A DNA stretch of 64,000 nt. Origin: Clostridia bacterium. GTDB taxonomy: Bacteria > Bacillota > Clostridia > Lachnospirales > Lachnospiraceae. Of this stretch, positions 8,411 through 17,384 are shown piece by piece; the first letter of the stretch is position 1, and each line of letters begins with the position of its first letter. A model generated the notes under the pieces. The model ran no database searches and was not told where the DNA came from. It saw only the letters and a list, made by a program, of their open reading frames with translations. The translations under genes and the position numbers were made by a program. The stretch is from positions 1 to 64,000 of the forward strand of contig SAAB01000006.1 in NCBI GenBank assembly GCA_009929615.1. Direction: 5' to 3'.

Positions 8411-9801
8411 GATTCCTGTCCGTTTTTCGGCATTTTTTCCATAATACGATATAACCGTGGTCTGGAAATCTTTAATATTTCTGCTGTTTTTGTAAGATTT
8501 CCGCCAGTGTCTTCCAGTGTTTGTGCAACCATCCGTGCCTCCATCATCTCAATGATGGCATCCATGCTCTCACCAGAATGACCAAACTCATAAAGATTTT
8601 TATCATTACGTATGTGCTGAGGTATGTCCATGGCCGTGATTGTTTCTCCATTGGACATGTAATAGATTTTAGAAACAATATTATTAAGCTCACGTACATT
8701 TCCCGGCCATCCATATTGTTGAAAAATATCATATACTTCTTTGGATGCCGATTTATGAATACCATTTTCCTGGTAAAGCTCTTCCAGGATTCCGTCAACC
8801 AGCTCCGGAATATCCTCTAGATGTTCACGGAGGGAAGGGGCTTTTATATTCAAAATATTTAAACGATAATATAAATCCTCTCTAAATGTTCCATCATGAA
8901 CCATCTGCTCCAAATTCCTGTTTGTAGCTGCAATAATCCGAACATCCACCGGAATGGTATTATTCCCACCAACACGGGTGATTTCTTTCTCCTGAAGCAC
9001 ACGCAGTAACTTAGACTGCATAAACAAAGGCAACTCTCCAATTTCATCTAAAAAGAGCGTTCCATTATTGGCCAGTTCAAATTTACCCATCTTTCCTGAC
9101 TTTGATGCTCCTGAAAAACTTCCACCCATATATCCGAAAAATTCACTTTCAAATAGATTCTCCGGAACTGCTGCACAGTTTACCCTTACAAACATACGGT
9201 CATGCCGTTCGCTGCAATGGTGAATCGAATGGGCAATCAATTCTTTACCCACACCGCTTTCTCCTGTAATAAGTACCGTCTGTTTAATCGAGGCCACTTT
9301 GACAATATCTTTTTTCAGCTTCCGTATGGCACTACTTGCCCCGATAATCATATCCAACGAATACTTTGAACTTTGCAGTTCCTGCAGCTTTGCCTTATAA
9401 TAATCCAGCTCATCATTAATTTTTTGATTTTTTTCTGCAAGGGCCATTAAGTCTTCAATACTGGTAAACAGCAATAAGCCGAAAACAGCCAAAGATTTCC
9501 CATTCTCTATAATAGGTATTCTATGGACGATAATCTCTCTGCCTTTAAGCTTTCCATTAATATATTTGTGACGGTCCGCATATTCAGCTTTCTGGGTCTT
9601 TAAAACCAGGGGCGTTCTGGAATTCTCAATGACCTCATAGACATGCCTTCCTATAGCCTTTTCTGGCTCCATTCCTAAAAACTCCCCATATGCCGTATTC
9701 ATAAACAAAATATGTTCATCTGCTCCAACTAACAATACCGGCATAGGTAATACTTCCAAACATTGTTTATAAATTATTAAATCACTTTTATCACTCATCA
9801 A
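8407..9801 (-). CDS. Sigma-54-dependent transcriptional activator (PAS-AAA+-Fis)
   Basis: This 464-residue enhancer-binding protein has an N-terminal PAS-like sensor (about 10-115), a coiled-coil linker (about 115-150), an AAA+ domain and a C-terminal Fis-type helix-turn-helix (about 430-462, GGNLTKTAEILKISRPRLY). The Walker A is GESGVGKE (180-187) and the Walker B TLFLDEIGE (248-256). The sigma-54 contact loop reads GSFSGA (227-232) instead of GAFTGA, a conservative double change. It is encoded just upstream of the acyl-CoA operon and separated from it by its own terminator and three dyads. A small metabolite or acyl-CoA may be sensed by the PAS domain, which is inference. Confidence 0.92.
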   Translation of the reverse strand: MMSDKSDLIIYKQCLEVLPMPVLLVGADEHILFMNTAYGEFLGMEPEKAIGRHVYEVIENSRTPLVLKTQKAEYADRHKYINGKLKGREIIVHRIPIIENGKSLAVFGLLLFTSIEDLMALAEKNQKINDELDYYKAKLQELQSSKYSLDMIIGASSAIRKLKKDIVKVASIKQTVLITGESGVGKELIAHSIHHCSERHDRMFVRVNCAAVPENLFESEFFGYMGGSFSGASKSGKMGKFELANNGTLFLDEIGELPLFMQSKLLRVLQEKEITRVGGNNTIPVDVRIIAATNRNLEQMVHDGTFREDLYYRLNILNIKAPSLREHLEDIPELVDGILEELYQENGIHKSASKEVYDIFQQYGWPGNVRELNNIVSKIYYMSNGETITAMDIPQHIRNDKNLYEFGHSGESMDAIIEMMEARMVAQTLEDTGGNLTKTAEILKISRPRLYRIMEKMPKNGQES

Positions 9802-9858
9802 ACCTCTCCCTTCATATCATCACATATCAGAGAGAATATTGATTCTTTCTTTAGACTG

Positions 9859-11520
9859 CTACTTTTCTGCTTCCACATACTCTGCAATATTTACCGCATG
9901 GTCTGAAATTCGTTCCAAGTTGCTCAGAATGTCAAGAAATACAATACCCGTGTCTGTTGAACATAAACCTTTTGACAAACGCTCCATATGATTCTGACGC
10001 ATGTCCTCTTCCATACTGTCCACATCATCTTCAAGCATATAGACACGCTTTGCATCCATAATAGACTCTTTTCTTCTGGAATCCACGGCCAAATCCACAG
10101 CTTTCAGCACAACGCCCTGTATATCCCGCAAATCTTCCAAAGCATCCTGGGATAAACGGATATTGGCCTGAACAAGCCCCTGTGCCAGTTCTGCAATATT
10201 ATCGCAATGGTCACCGATACGCTCCAAATCACTCACTGTAAATAACAAATGGCTGACCGTCTGTATCTGTGCTTCAGTCAGGGATTCATGACTCAGACGC
10301 ACCAGGTAATCGGTCAAATCCTTTTCAAAAACATCCAATGTCTTTTCCATCTGAATAGACTCATTAATCTTTTCTTCACTGACATTAAAAACACTGTCCA
10401 TCGCTACATTAACATGTTCCAGAGATATCTCTCCCATTCGGGTGACCTGTTCAGCAACACTTTGGATAGCAAAGGATGGGGAACTTAAAATACGACCGTC
10501 CAGCTGAGGTCTTTCCAATACATCCGGAATCTCTGCCATAACCATCTTCTCCGGTTTTTCCCGAACAATCTTTCCTGATAAGTCTACCAGTTGTTTTGCA
10601 AAAGGGAATAACAATAATGTATTACTGATGTTAAATATCGTATGGAAAATGGAAATGCCCACACTTGTGACATGACCTCCTGCAAACGCCGGATTCATTG
10701 TAAATACAACAAACATCAATACAGCGAATATAATCGAACCAATGACATTAAACAGTAGATGAATAACCGCCGCCCTCTTAGCTGTGCGATTCGCTCCTGC
10801 ACTTGATAAAAGTGCGGTCACACATGTTCCAATATTCTGTCCCAAAGTGATGTAAATGGCAGAATTCCATGTAACAACACCATTTAGGGCCAGGGTTTGT
10901 AAGATACCTACTGAAGCAGATGAACTCTGAATAATAGCAGTAACTGCCGCTCCGGTTAAAATACCCAGAATCGGATTCGAACCCAGCACTCTGAAAGCTG
11001 TGGTAAAGATTGGTGCATCTCGATATGGTGTAATCGATGATGACATGAAACTCAAACCAATAAAGAGAATACCAAAACCAACGAGAATCTCTCCGATTTC
11101 ACGATTTTTCTCTTTCTTTGCAAATAATACGGCAAAGGCCCCAAAACCTATTAACAATGGTGCAAAAAATTCAGGCTTCATCATGTCGCCCCATTCGCTC
11201 ATGGATACAATCCAGCTCGTCACTGTTGTACCTATGTTTGCTCCCATAATGACACCGACAGCCTGGGTAAGATTAATAATACCGGCATTAACAAAACCAA
11301 CGACCATAACAGTCGTGGCCGAACTGCTCTGAATAATAGCTGTTACCAAGGTTCCCACTAATACACCTAAAATACGGTGATTCGTCAAAACCCCCAGCAG
11401 CTGTTTCATCTTTCCTCCAGCAGATTTCTGAAGTCCATCCGCCATAACGTGCATGCCATATAAAAACATACCAAGCCCGCCGACGAACTGAAACAGCATC
11501 CGGGTATCTGCGATAGACAT
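9859..11520 (-). CDS. Na/Pi cotransporter family protein with PhoU-like domain
   Basis: This 553-residue protein has an N-terminal membrane domain with two inverted QSSSA repeats (IIQSSSATTVM and IIQSSSASVG), each near a glycine-rich segment, as in NptA/PNaS sodium:phosphate symporters. A cytoplasmic C-terminal part of about 200 residues is helical and PhoU-like (for example DLERIGDHCDNIAEL and NLERISDHAVNIAEY). It probably imports phosphate at the inner membrane with Na+. It is a single gene with about 150 bp of non-coding sequence on its upstream side. Confidence 0.88.
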   Translation of the reverse strand: MSIADTRMLFQFVGGLGMFLYGMHVMADGLQKSAGGKMKQLLGVLTNHRILGVLVGTLVTAIIQSSSATTVMVVGFVNAGIINLTQAVGVIMGANIGTTVTSWIVSMSEWGDMMKPEFFAPLLIGFGAFAVLFAKKEKNREIGEILVGFGILFIGLSFMSSSITPYRDAPIFTTAFRVLGSNPILGILTGAAVTAIIQSSSASVGILQTLALNGVVTWNSAIYITLGQNIGTCVTALLSSAGANRTAKRAAVIHLLFNVIGSIIFAVLMFVVFTMNPAFAGGHVTSVGISIFHTIFNISNTLLLFPFAKQLVDLSGKIVREKPEKMVMAEIPDVLERPQLDGRILSSPSFAIQSVAEQVTRMGEISLEHVNVAMDSVFNVSEEKINESIQMEKTLDVFEKDLTDYLVRLSHESLTEAQIQTVSHLLFTVSDLERIGDHCDNIAELAQGLVQANIRLSQDALEDLRDIQGVVLKAVDLAVDSRRKESIMDAKRVYMLEDDVDSMEEDMRQNHMERLSKGLCSTDTGIVFLDILSNLERISDHAVNIAEYVEAEK

Positions 11521-11659
11521 GTTATCTCCTCCTCTAATGTCCTTACAGCTTATTGATGGGAATTTACATCAATTTAATCGCTTATTAACTTATACCTAAA
11601 AATACTATCACGACCGCCCCCTGTTTTGCAAGGCTAATTCTGATTATCTTTTTATTCAC

Positions 11660-11682
11660 AAAAAAACGGCCCCTAAAGGCCA
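11660..11682 (-). terminator. Terminator overlapping the cbiL stop codon
   Basis: The stem GGCC, loop, GGCC is followed on the minus strand by a T7 run. The cbiL stop codon (11673-11675) lies in the loop. Confidence 0.65.
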
Positions 11683-12356
11683 TTTTTCTTTACAACAAGT
11701 GTTGTCATATATCCGTATTTCATTCCCTCTACAGGAGGTCCTGCATATTCATTTTCAAATACTATCGTTTGTTTTTCCAATCCCTGTTCTCTTAACAGCT
11801 CCCCGATATAATTCATAGCACTTCCTGCATTCATGATGACCAGGGTATCACACTGTTCCAGGGTTTCCAGAAACATCGCCGGATTCTTTAAAGAAGGCAG
11901 AACCATCATACTCTGACTGCCCTGGACAAGACTAATACCGGCTTTGGCAGCTCCCAAAGAAAAATTTGTAATCCCCGGAATGACTTCCGTATCATATCCT
12001 GCATCCCGAATATAAGTGTAAATCAAATGATAGGTGTTATAAAGAGAAAAATCTTCGGACACAATCATGGCCACATCCATGTCCCGGTCCAGCTTTTCCT
12101 GAATCTGTCCTGCAGCTTCCCTACGGCACATTTCTCTTTTAACAAGGGAATGCTCCATAGCAAATACGACAGGCATTATTTCCTTTTCCGCCATATCTAT
12201 CAGTGGTCGGATGGATGCAAGGGCTGTACTTTTTTCATCCAATGCCTTTACCGGCGCTGCTATTACTTTGACGGCATCCAAAATCTCTTTCGCCTTCAAC
12301 GTCATCAGCTTTGCATCACCTGTTCCAACACTTATACCGTATAATTTCCCTGCCAT
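11673..12356 (-). CDS. cbiL: Cobalt-precorrin-2 C(20)-methyltransferase
   Basis: This 227-residue tetrapyrrole methylase begins with the family signature GISVGTGDAKLMTLKA and has the internal EDFSLYNTYHLIYTYIRD segment typical of CbiL/CobI. It methylates C20 of cobalt-precorrin-2 with S-adenosylmethionine in the anaerobic cobalamin pathway. No other corrin-ring gene is next to it; it follows the RNA-methylase-like gene by 15 bp and probably shares its transcript. cobO at 37447 is the only other cobalamin gene in the window. Confidence 0.85.
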   Translation of the reverse strand: MAGKLYGISVGTGDAKLMTLKAKEILDAVKVIAAPVKALDEKSTALASIRPLIDMAEKEIMPVVFAMEHSLVKREMCRREAAGQIQEKLDRDMDVAMIVSEDFSLYNTYHLIYTYIRDAGYDTEVIPGITNFSLGAAKAGISLVQGSQSMMVLPSLKNPAMFLETLEQCDTLVIMNAGSAMNYIGELLREQGLEKQTIVFENEYAGPPVEGMKYGYMTTLVVKKNGL

Positions 12357-12371
12357 ACTGCCACCTCTAGA

Positions 12372-13862
12372 CTATTCCTCTGTATTTTCTATGACATAAA
12401 TCCAAGAAGCATCATCCCTGCCCATCGGATACTTATTCAGTAATTTTGCCCAGGAAGCCTCTTCCAGCTCGCTCTCCATCATCCGCTTATCTTCACTGTA
12501 AACTACGAGTATACCCTTTGGTGCAAGCAGTTCATGGCTTTTGTTAAAAAGAATATGATAGAGATACTCTATCTGCTTCTGCGGTCTGTTATCGCTTCTT
12601 CTCGGCATATCTGTCAATATCTCATCAAAGGCATATTCATGGGTAAAATCGTTAAAACTTCTCTGAACCAGATGAAGCATAACATCCGCACGCTGACTGT
12701 TCTCCCAGGCTGCCTGAACTGCCTGTCCGGAAATGTCCAATCCATATATACTGCGGAAATCCATAATCTTCGCCCGTTCAATAAGCAGTGTTCCGGTGCC
12801 GCAGAAAGGGTCCAGAATATTGCTGTCTGCTCTCAAATACGGCTGAATATAGTGCATCATCAATGCGGCTTTTGTCGGCTGCATGGAGGTTGAAGTCGCA
12901 TATTTTCTATAAGCAAATCTTGTATCTGGCATACAGGTCAGTTTTAAGAAGACACGGCTTCCGCTTTTTCCTACAATTACACGGATTTCAAGTTCATAAA
13001 ATGAAGGTTCATTCACCAGCATTCCCTTACTATGTTCTTCTAAATATTTGGATAAATCCTTTGCAATGCGGTTTTTCTGGGCAATGTCCTTAACCCCCTT
13101 GACTTCAACTCTGAAAAGAAAAGGACTTATTTCTTTATGCCGCTTTTGAATATATTCAACGATACCGGCCTGGATAATCTTCTCACCGATAGCTGTTCCT
13201 TCATAAGAAGGAATCATGGATGGACAGAAGTCAAATAAAATGGCCTGAAACAGACGAATCCTGCTGACCTCTTCAAGTCTCTTCGTGGACACCATGCATC
13301 CGCCGGGCATAACTTTGCCAGTTGTATCCGGAATCTTTTTTACTTCCTCTAAAACAGTGTCCTCATGTCCTCTGGAAACAATCAAAAGGACTTTGTTTTC
13401 CATATCATAACCATCAAAGGTATGACGCTTCGGCGGCTCAACTTTCCAGATTAAAAGTTTCAACTGTTTGAGTTCTTCCACAGAATGCTTCGTCCGCTCC
13501 TGTTCGCCAAGTTCATACCAGCGTTTTTTCAACTCCGGAAGATATTCTTTATAGTCAAAAGAAGCCAGAGCAGACAGATAATCACTCTTTAAAAACTGAG
13601 TTGTCTCGGCTTGATAATGACGAAATATATCATCCTTAAGTTCCGGGTCGGCTACTCTTCCCAAAAGCTTAACTATATTTTTACGTATTTTTGAATCTTC
13701 ACTATCCAGTAACTCTTTAAATTTGGCTTCATTCTCATAGTATTCATCCAGAAAGCTGTCTAAAAAGCCTTCATCCTTAATCATCTGATTTAATTCTATG
13801 AGATTCTCCCGCACATTAATACCGGCATATATCTCTTCGCATATTTTTTTTATCATTCGCAA
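12372..13862 (-). CDS. RlmL/Trm-like SAM-dependent methylase with helical N-terminal extension
   Basis: This 496-residue protein has a helical, HEAT-like region (about 1-140), a middle region resembling the ferredoxin-like/THUMP part of RNA methylases (about 155-310), and a C-terminal Rossmann methylase of the UPF0020 class. Motif I is ILDPFCGTGTLLIER (351-358 core). The usual catalytic NPPY-type motif IV is replaced by TDMPRR (418-423), so an N6-adenine or N2-guanine target cannot be assumed. It probably modifies RNA, but the substrate is unknown. Upstream it has a long leader containing a terminator-like hairpin. Confidence 0.7.
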   Translation of the reverse strand: MRMIKKICEEIYAGINVRENLIELNQMIKDEGFLDSFLDEYYENEAKFKELLDSEDSKIRKNIVKLLGRVADPELKDDIFRHYQAETTQFLKSDYLSALASFDYKEYLPELKKRWYELGEQERTKHSVEELKQLKLLIWKVEPPKRHTFDGYDMENKVLLIVSRGHEDTVLEEVKKIPDTTGKVMPGGCMVSTKRLEEVSRIRLFQAILFDFCPSMIPSYEGTAIGEKIIQAGIVEYIQKRHKEISPFLFRVEVKGVKDIAQKNRIAKDLSKYLEEHSKGMLVNEPSFYELEIRVIVGKSGSRVFLKLTCMPDTRFAYRKYATSTSMQPTKAALMMHYIQPYLRADSNILDPFCGTGTLLIERAKIMDFRSIYGLDISGQAVQAAWENSQRADVMLHLVQRSFNDFTHEYAFDEILTDMPRRSDNRPQKQIEYLYHILFNKSHELLAPKGILVVYSEDKRMMESELEEASWAKLLNKYPMGRDDASWIYVIENTEE

Positions 13863-13936
13863 TCTCCTTACCAGGTAAAATAACCCTCTGGCTCTATATG
13901 ATAACCTTTTTTATATATTTTAATGCCTTTTAAAAC

Positions 13937-14107
13937 GAAAAAAGACCACCTTTCGGACGGCCTTCTGCTGAATAATCACGTTGTAAAAAATGTTACAGTT
14001 TCTTATACTGACAATCAAAATAATTCAATATACATTTTAGAAAAAGCACATTAAAACCTTCAAAAAGTATGTTACTTTAGGATAGCATAGTCCCCATGGA
14101 GTGTCAA
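13937..14107 (-). ncRNA. Candidate small RNA or attenuated leader with its own promoter
   Basis: On the minus strand a consensus-like promoter (TTGACA at 14107-14102, 17-bp spacer, TATCCT at 14084-14079) predicts a start near 14072. A terminator-like hairpin follows (AAGGCC at 13964-13959 pairing with GGUCUU at 13947-13942, GAAA loop, T-run to about 13937). This defines a transcript of about 135 nt with no open frame, ending 70-80 nt before the methylase gene. It could be a free sRNA or an attenuator; no known riboswitch class was recognised. Confidence 0.45.
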
Positions 14108-14139
14108 ATAATAATTGCCAATCCATTGTTAAATCTTTT

Positions 14140-14167
14140 TTTACATTTTTCGCAAAAATCCTATGGT
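14140..14167 (+). promoter_or_regulatory. Possible pyrBI promoter
   Basis: TTTACA and TATGGT are separated by 16 bp, about 66 bp upstream of the pyrB start. The match is weak in the -10 hexamer. No pyrimidine attenuator hairpin was recognised between it and the gene. Confidence 0.35.
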
Positions 14168-14232
14168 ATAAAGACCCGGTTTGTATTATGATAGTAACAG
14201 AATGAAACCTTATAAAGACGATGGAGGTGTCT

Positions 14233-15153
14233 ATGAAACATTTAATTAATCCTTTAGATTTTTCCGTTGAAGAAACCGAAGAGCTTCTTCTTCTGGCCGA
14301 AGATATTGCCTCGGACCGGAGCCGGTACAGCGATGTATGTCACGGCAAAAAACTGGCTACTCTCTTCTATGAACCCAGCACCCGGACGCGGCTGAGTTTT
14401 GAAGCTGCCATGCTGAATCTGGGTGGTAATGTTCTTGGATTTGCCAGTGGTAACGACAGTTCCGCTTCAAAAGGCGAAAGCGTTGCCGATACGATTCGAG
14501 TTGTTTCCTGTTATTCAGATATTGTCGCTATGCGTCATCCAAAAGAAGGTGCTGCTTTAGTTGCTGCAACCCATGCTTCTGTTCCGGTTATCAATGCCGG
14601 TGATGGTGGGCATCAGCATCCAACCCAGACTCTGACGGATATGCTGACCATTCATTCCTTAAAAGGTCATTTAGACAACCTCACCATTGGACTGTGTGGT
14701 GACTTGAAGTTTGGTCGTACTGTCCACTCTTTAATCAGTTCTCTGGTCCGTTACCCGGGTGTCAAATTTGTCCTGATTTCTCCGGAGGAATTAACCGTTC
14801 CTTCTTATATTCGTAAAGAAGTTCTGCAGAAGAATAATATTGAATTTAAAGAAACTGAAGATTTGGAATCTGTAATGCCTGAATTGGACATTCTTTATAT
14901 GACTCGTGTCCAGCGTGAACGTTTCTTTAATGAAGAAGACTATATCCGTTTAAAAGATAAGTATATTCTGGATACAGCTAAGATGGCTTTAGCCAGAGAA
15001 GATATGCTGGTTCTTCATCCATTGCCTCGTGTCAATGAAATTGCTGTAGAAGTTGATAATGACCCGCGAGCTGTTTATTTCAAACAGGCTCAGTTTGGTG
15101 TCTATGTGCGAATGGCATTAATCATGAAGCTTTTGGGGGTGGAATTATGTTAA
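14233..15153 (+). CDS. pyrB: Aspartate carbamoyltransferase catalytic chain
   Basis: This ATCase catalytic subunit condenses carbamoyl phosphate and aspartate in the committed step of pyrimidine synthesis. The carbamoyl-phosphate loop STRTR is at residues 49-53 ([13 protein letters not shown]), with HPLPRVNEI near residue 260. The start at 14233 is preferred because GGAGGTG lies 5-9 nt before it; an in-frame ATG at 14221 overlaps that site. The length of 306 residues is normal. It overlaps pyrI by 7 bp, as expected for the two chains of the allosteric dodecamer. Confidence 0.95.
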   Translation: MKHLINPLDFSVEETEELLLLAEDIASDRSRYSDVCHGKKLATLFYEPSTRTRLSFEAAMLNLGGNVLGFASGNDSSASKGESVADTIRVVSCYSDIVAMRHPKEGAALVAATHASVPVINAGDGGHQHPTQTLTDMLTIHSLKGHLDNLTIGLCGDLKFGRTVHSLISSLVRYPGVKFVLISPEELTVPSYIRKEVLQKNNIEFKETEDLESVMPELDILYMTRVQRERFFNEEDYIRLKDKYILDTAKMALAREDMLVLHPLPRVNEIAVEVDNDPRAVYFKQAQFGVYVRMALIMKLLGVELC

Positions 15154-15572
15154 ATATCAGTGGTATTCAAAACGGCTATGTTATCGATCATATCCGTGCC
15201 GGAAAAAGCATGGATATCTATAAATATCTGCGATTAGATAAACTGGACTGCCAGGTAGCTATTATTAAGAATGCATCCAGTAATAAGATGGGTAAAAAAG
15301 ATATTATCAAAGTTCAGGGCGATATGGACCTTCACCTTGATATTCTGGGTTTTGTAGATGACCAGATTACGGTGAATATTATCCGTGGTGGCAAGATTGT
15401 CGAGAAGAAGAAATCTGAACTTCCTGAGACGATTACCAATGTTATCCGCTGTAAAAATCCACGCTGCATTTCCACAGTTGAACAGGAACTGCCACAGATT
15501 TTTAAGCTGACAGACGCTTCTACACGAACTTATCGCTGTATTTACTGTGAAGAAAAGTTCGATACGAAATAA
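15147..15572 (+). CDS. pyrI: Aspartate carbamoyltransferase regulatory chain
   Basis: This 141-residue regulatory subunit has the N-terminal allosteric domain and a C-terminal zinc domain, with Cys102, Cys107, Cys131 and Cys134 in a C-x4-C ... C-x2-C arrangement. It binds nucleotides and holds the catalytic trimers together. Translation is coupled to pyrB by the 7-bp overlap, and a strong terminator follows. Confidence 0.95.
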   Translation: MLNISGIQNGYVIDHIRAGKSMDIYKYLRLDKLDCQVAIIKNASSNKMGKKDIIKVQGDMDLHLDILGFVDDQITVNIIRGGKIVEKKKSELPETITNVIRCKNPRCISTVEQELPQIFKLTDASTRTYRCIYCEEKFDTK

Positions 15573-15574
15573 TA

Positions 15575-15623
15575 AAAAGCCGGATGTTTTCCAAGATTTT
15601 TTCTTGAAAACATCCGGCTTTTT
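15575..15623. terminator. Bidirectional terminator between pyrI and the methyltransferase gene
   Basis: AAAGCCGGATGTTTTC and its exact complement flank a 14-nt loop. A T-run follows on the plus strand and an A-rich (T on minus) run on the other side, so it can end both convergent transcripts. Confidence 0.88.
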
Positions 15624-15627
15624 CTAT

Positions 15628-16317
15628 CTAATATTGAAAAATCATTTTTCTTTCACATTGGACACAGTCATTACTCGCTGCACCAAAACATTCCCTGCAC
15701 ACTTCTGAATTCTCATTCTGAGTGTAAACATAAGTATCATAGCCTTTCATTTTATCATGAAAGCTATTTACTTTTTTCATTCCAAAACCTTCCAGAAGTT
15801 TATTGTGTACTGGATGATAATAGATAATATAAATCTTTCTTGGATATTCCTGGGTACTTTCTAATATTTTTGAAAGCACTTTTTCCAATATTTCATAGGT
15901 AAAAGGATTGAAGAAGAAAAATACATCATAATCCTTATAGTTTTTATATTCAGCAGCATTTTCACAAATGCACTCAACATTCGAGTGTTTTAAAATTTTC
16001 ATGTTCTTTTTGGCGATATCAACCAGTTTTTTATCAATATCTATACCACCCACTTTATCAAATCCAAATCCAGCCGCAACCTTTAATACCGCACCTTTAC
16101 CACAGCCTACATCCATAAAACGTTTATTTGAAAAATCAATTGGCAAGTCATTAAGAATTTTCTTCATATGCTGTTCCGGTGTTTTACAGTAACCATTATA
16201 CATCGGTGTATCCTTTGTCAGTTCTCCGGCAAAAGGCATGGTAAAATCAAGTCCCCGGCATTTTTCCTGAATATACTCCACCACAAAAATAATATATCTG
16301 ATTATTTTTCTCATCAT
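15628..16317 (-). CDS. Class I SAM-dependent methyltransferase with C-terminal Cys cluster
   Basis: This 229-residue protein has a hydrophobic N-terminal segment and a Rossmann methyltransferase core with motif I DVGCGKGAVLKVA near residues 66-78 and an acidic motif II (GIDIDKK). The tail holds four cysteines (C-x2-C-x6-C-x2-C, CRECF ... DCVQC) that could bind a metal. The substrate is unknown. It is convergent with pyrBI and downstream of the C39-like pseudogene in the same orientation. Confidence 0.7.
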   Translation of the reverse strand: MMRKIIRYIIFVVEYIQEKCRGLDFTMPFAGELTKDTPMYNGYCKTPEQHMKKILNDLPIDFSNKRFMDVGCGKGAVLKVAAGFGFDKVGGIDIDKKLVDIAKKNMKILKHSNVECICENAAEYKNYKDYDVFFFFNPFTYEILEKVLSKILESTQEYPRKIYIIYYHPVHNKLLEGFGMKKVNSFHDKMKGYDTYVYTQNENSEVCRECFGAASNDCVQCERKMIFQY

Positions 16318-16353
16318 TTTTCTTTCCTCCTGTTATATTATATGATTTTTATT

Positions 16354-17145
16354 TTAATAAATGACAATCGCATTTTCTCCTGTAATATCATATAGATAAG
16401 CAGCTTCCTGAATATCTATTGCCACTTCTCCCTGTAAAGGATCCATAATGGTTAATGTATTGGCTTCCAAATCATAACCACAAACCAGTACGCAATGCTC
16501 ATTGTTATACCACTGATAGCTTCTGCCATTATGTTCGGCATACAATTCTGTAAAATCCGGTGCATCAAAGTACATGGTCGTCCACATAATGACCGGATAA
16601 CCTCCGGCAATATAGGTATATAAATCCTCAAAGGAACTGCCGCTAATATCTCGAGCCTGGGCCTGACTGTTTTTTTCCTGCAAAAAACGATTGGCTGTAG
16701 CTATCAGACCCGGTGGAAAAATTCCTGCCCCACTGTAATTAAAGGGGCTGCCTGCAAAACCGGTTGCAAAGTTTGATGAATCATAAATCAAATAGTTATT
16801 GGCAATATCCGTTTTCTCCAAATCATAACCCATTGTCTCTAAAGCCATTGTAAGTGCAACACTTTCACAGCCCGTTGGAAGTTCCGGTTCCTGCAAAACC
16901 ATTTCCGCCTCGATGCTTGACGCACTTGGAAGATTTTCCTGTATTTTAATAAGTTCCATTTCCGGAGTCAGAGGCATGTCTGGAATACTCTGCTCCAAAA
17001 TGACTTCATCATTTTTACTTACTATGGCGGTGCTTTCCTCCTAAGCCTGAACTTTTAAATCCGGAACAAAGCTCATATTGGTTACCGAAAGTGCAACAAC
17101 CATCATCATTCCTGTAAAGTGTATCACTTTATCTTTGTATCGCAT
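16354..17145 (-). pseudogene. Secreted C39-like peptidase, interrupted by an in-frame amber codon
   Basis: From the ATG at 17145 (GAGG ribosome binding site) the frame encodes a signal peptide ending in KVQA. A TAG codon (17041-17043) comes directly afterwards, and the same frame then stays open to 16354. The downstream part is a papain-like C39/DUF3335-type domain: Cys in ELPTGCESVALTMAL, His in NNEHCVLVCGYD and Asp in TIMDPLQGE form the expected catalytic triad. A C-to-T change of a CAG codon would explain the stop. Reinitiation at TTG 16998 would give a protein without a signal peptide. It could be a pseudogene, a strain-level mutation or a sequencing error. Confidence 0.7.
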
Positions 17146-17172
17146 TACCTCATCATCTCCTTCGTTAATTAG

Positions 17173-17203
17173 AATATAAACGTTAAAGTTTACTTTAAGT
17201 CAA
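17173..17203 (-). promoter_or_regulatory. MerR-type promoter of the C39-like gene
   Basis: TTGACT and TATATT are separated by 19 bp, and the spacer holds a perfect dyad TTAAAGT-AA-ACTTTAA (17183-17198). An overlong spacer with a central dyad is characteristic of MerR-family activation, and the dyad resembles sites of the NmlR/AdhR subgroup. No MerR gene is in the window. Confidence 0.6.
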
Positions 17204-17384
17204 CAAAAAATTAAATTAATTCACAAATTGTTCATATTTGCGTAATAGAAGGGCAAAAAAATATGAGCATAGTCGAAATACTTAGTTCATATTTCATCTA
17301 TACTCACATTATATTAATTTCAGGTTTTTATATCAAATACTTAGATTTTATGCCGAACTCATGCTTTGAAAGCATTGAATGAAT
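17204..17384. other. AT-rich intergenic region
   Basis: About 180 bp lie between the MerR-type promoter and the end of the nitroreductase gene. I see no open frame with a ribosome binding site and no convincing terminator here. Confidence 0.4.
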
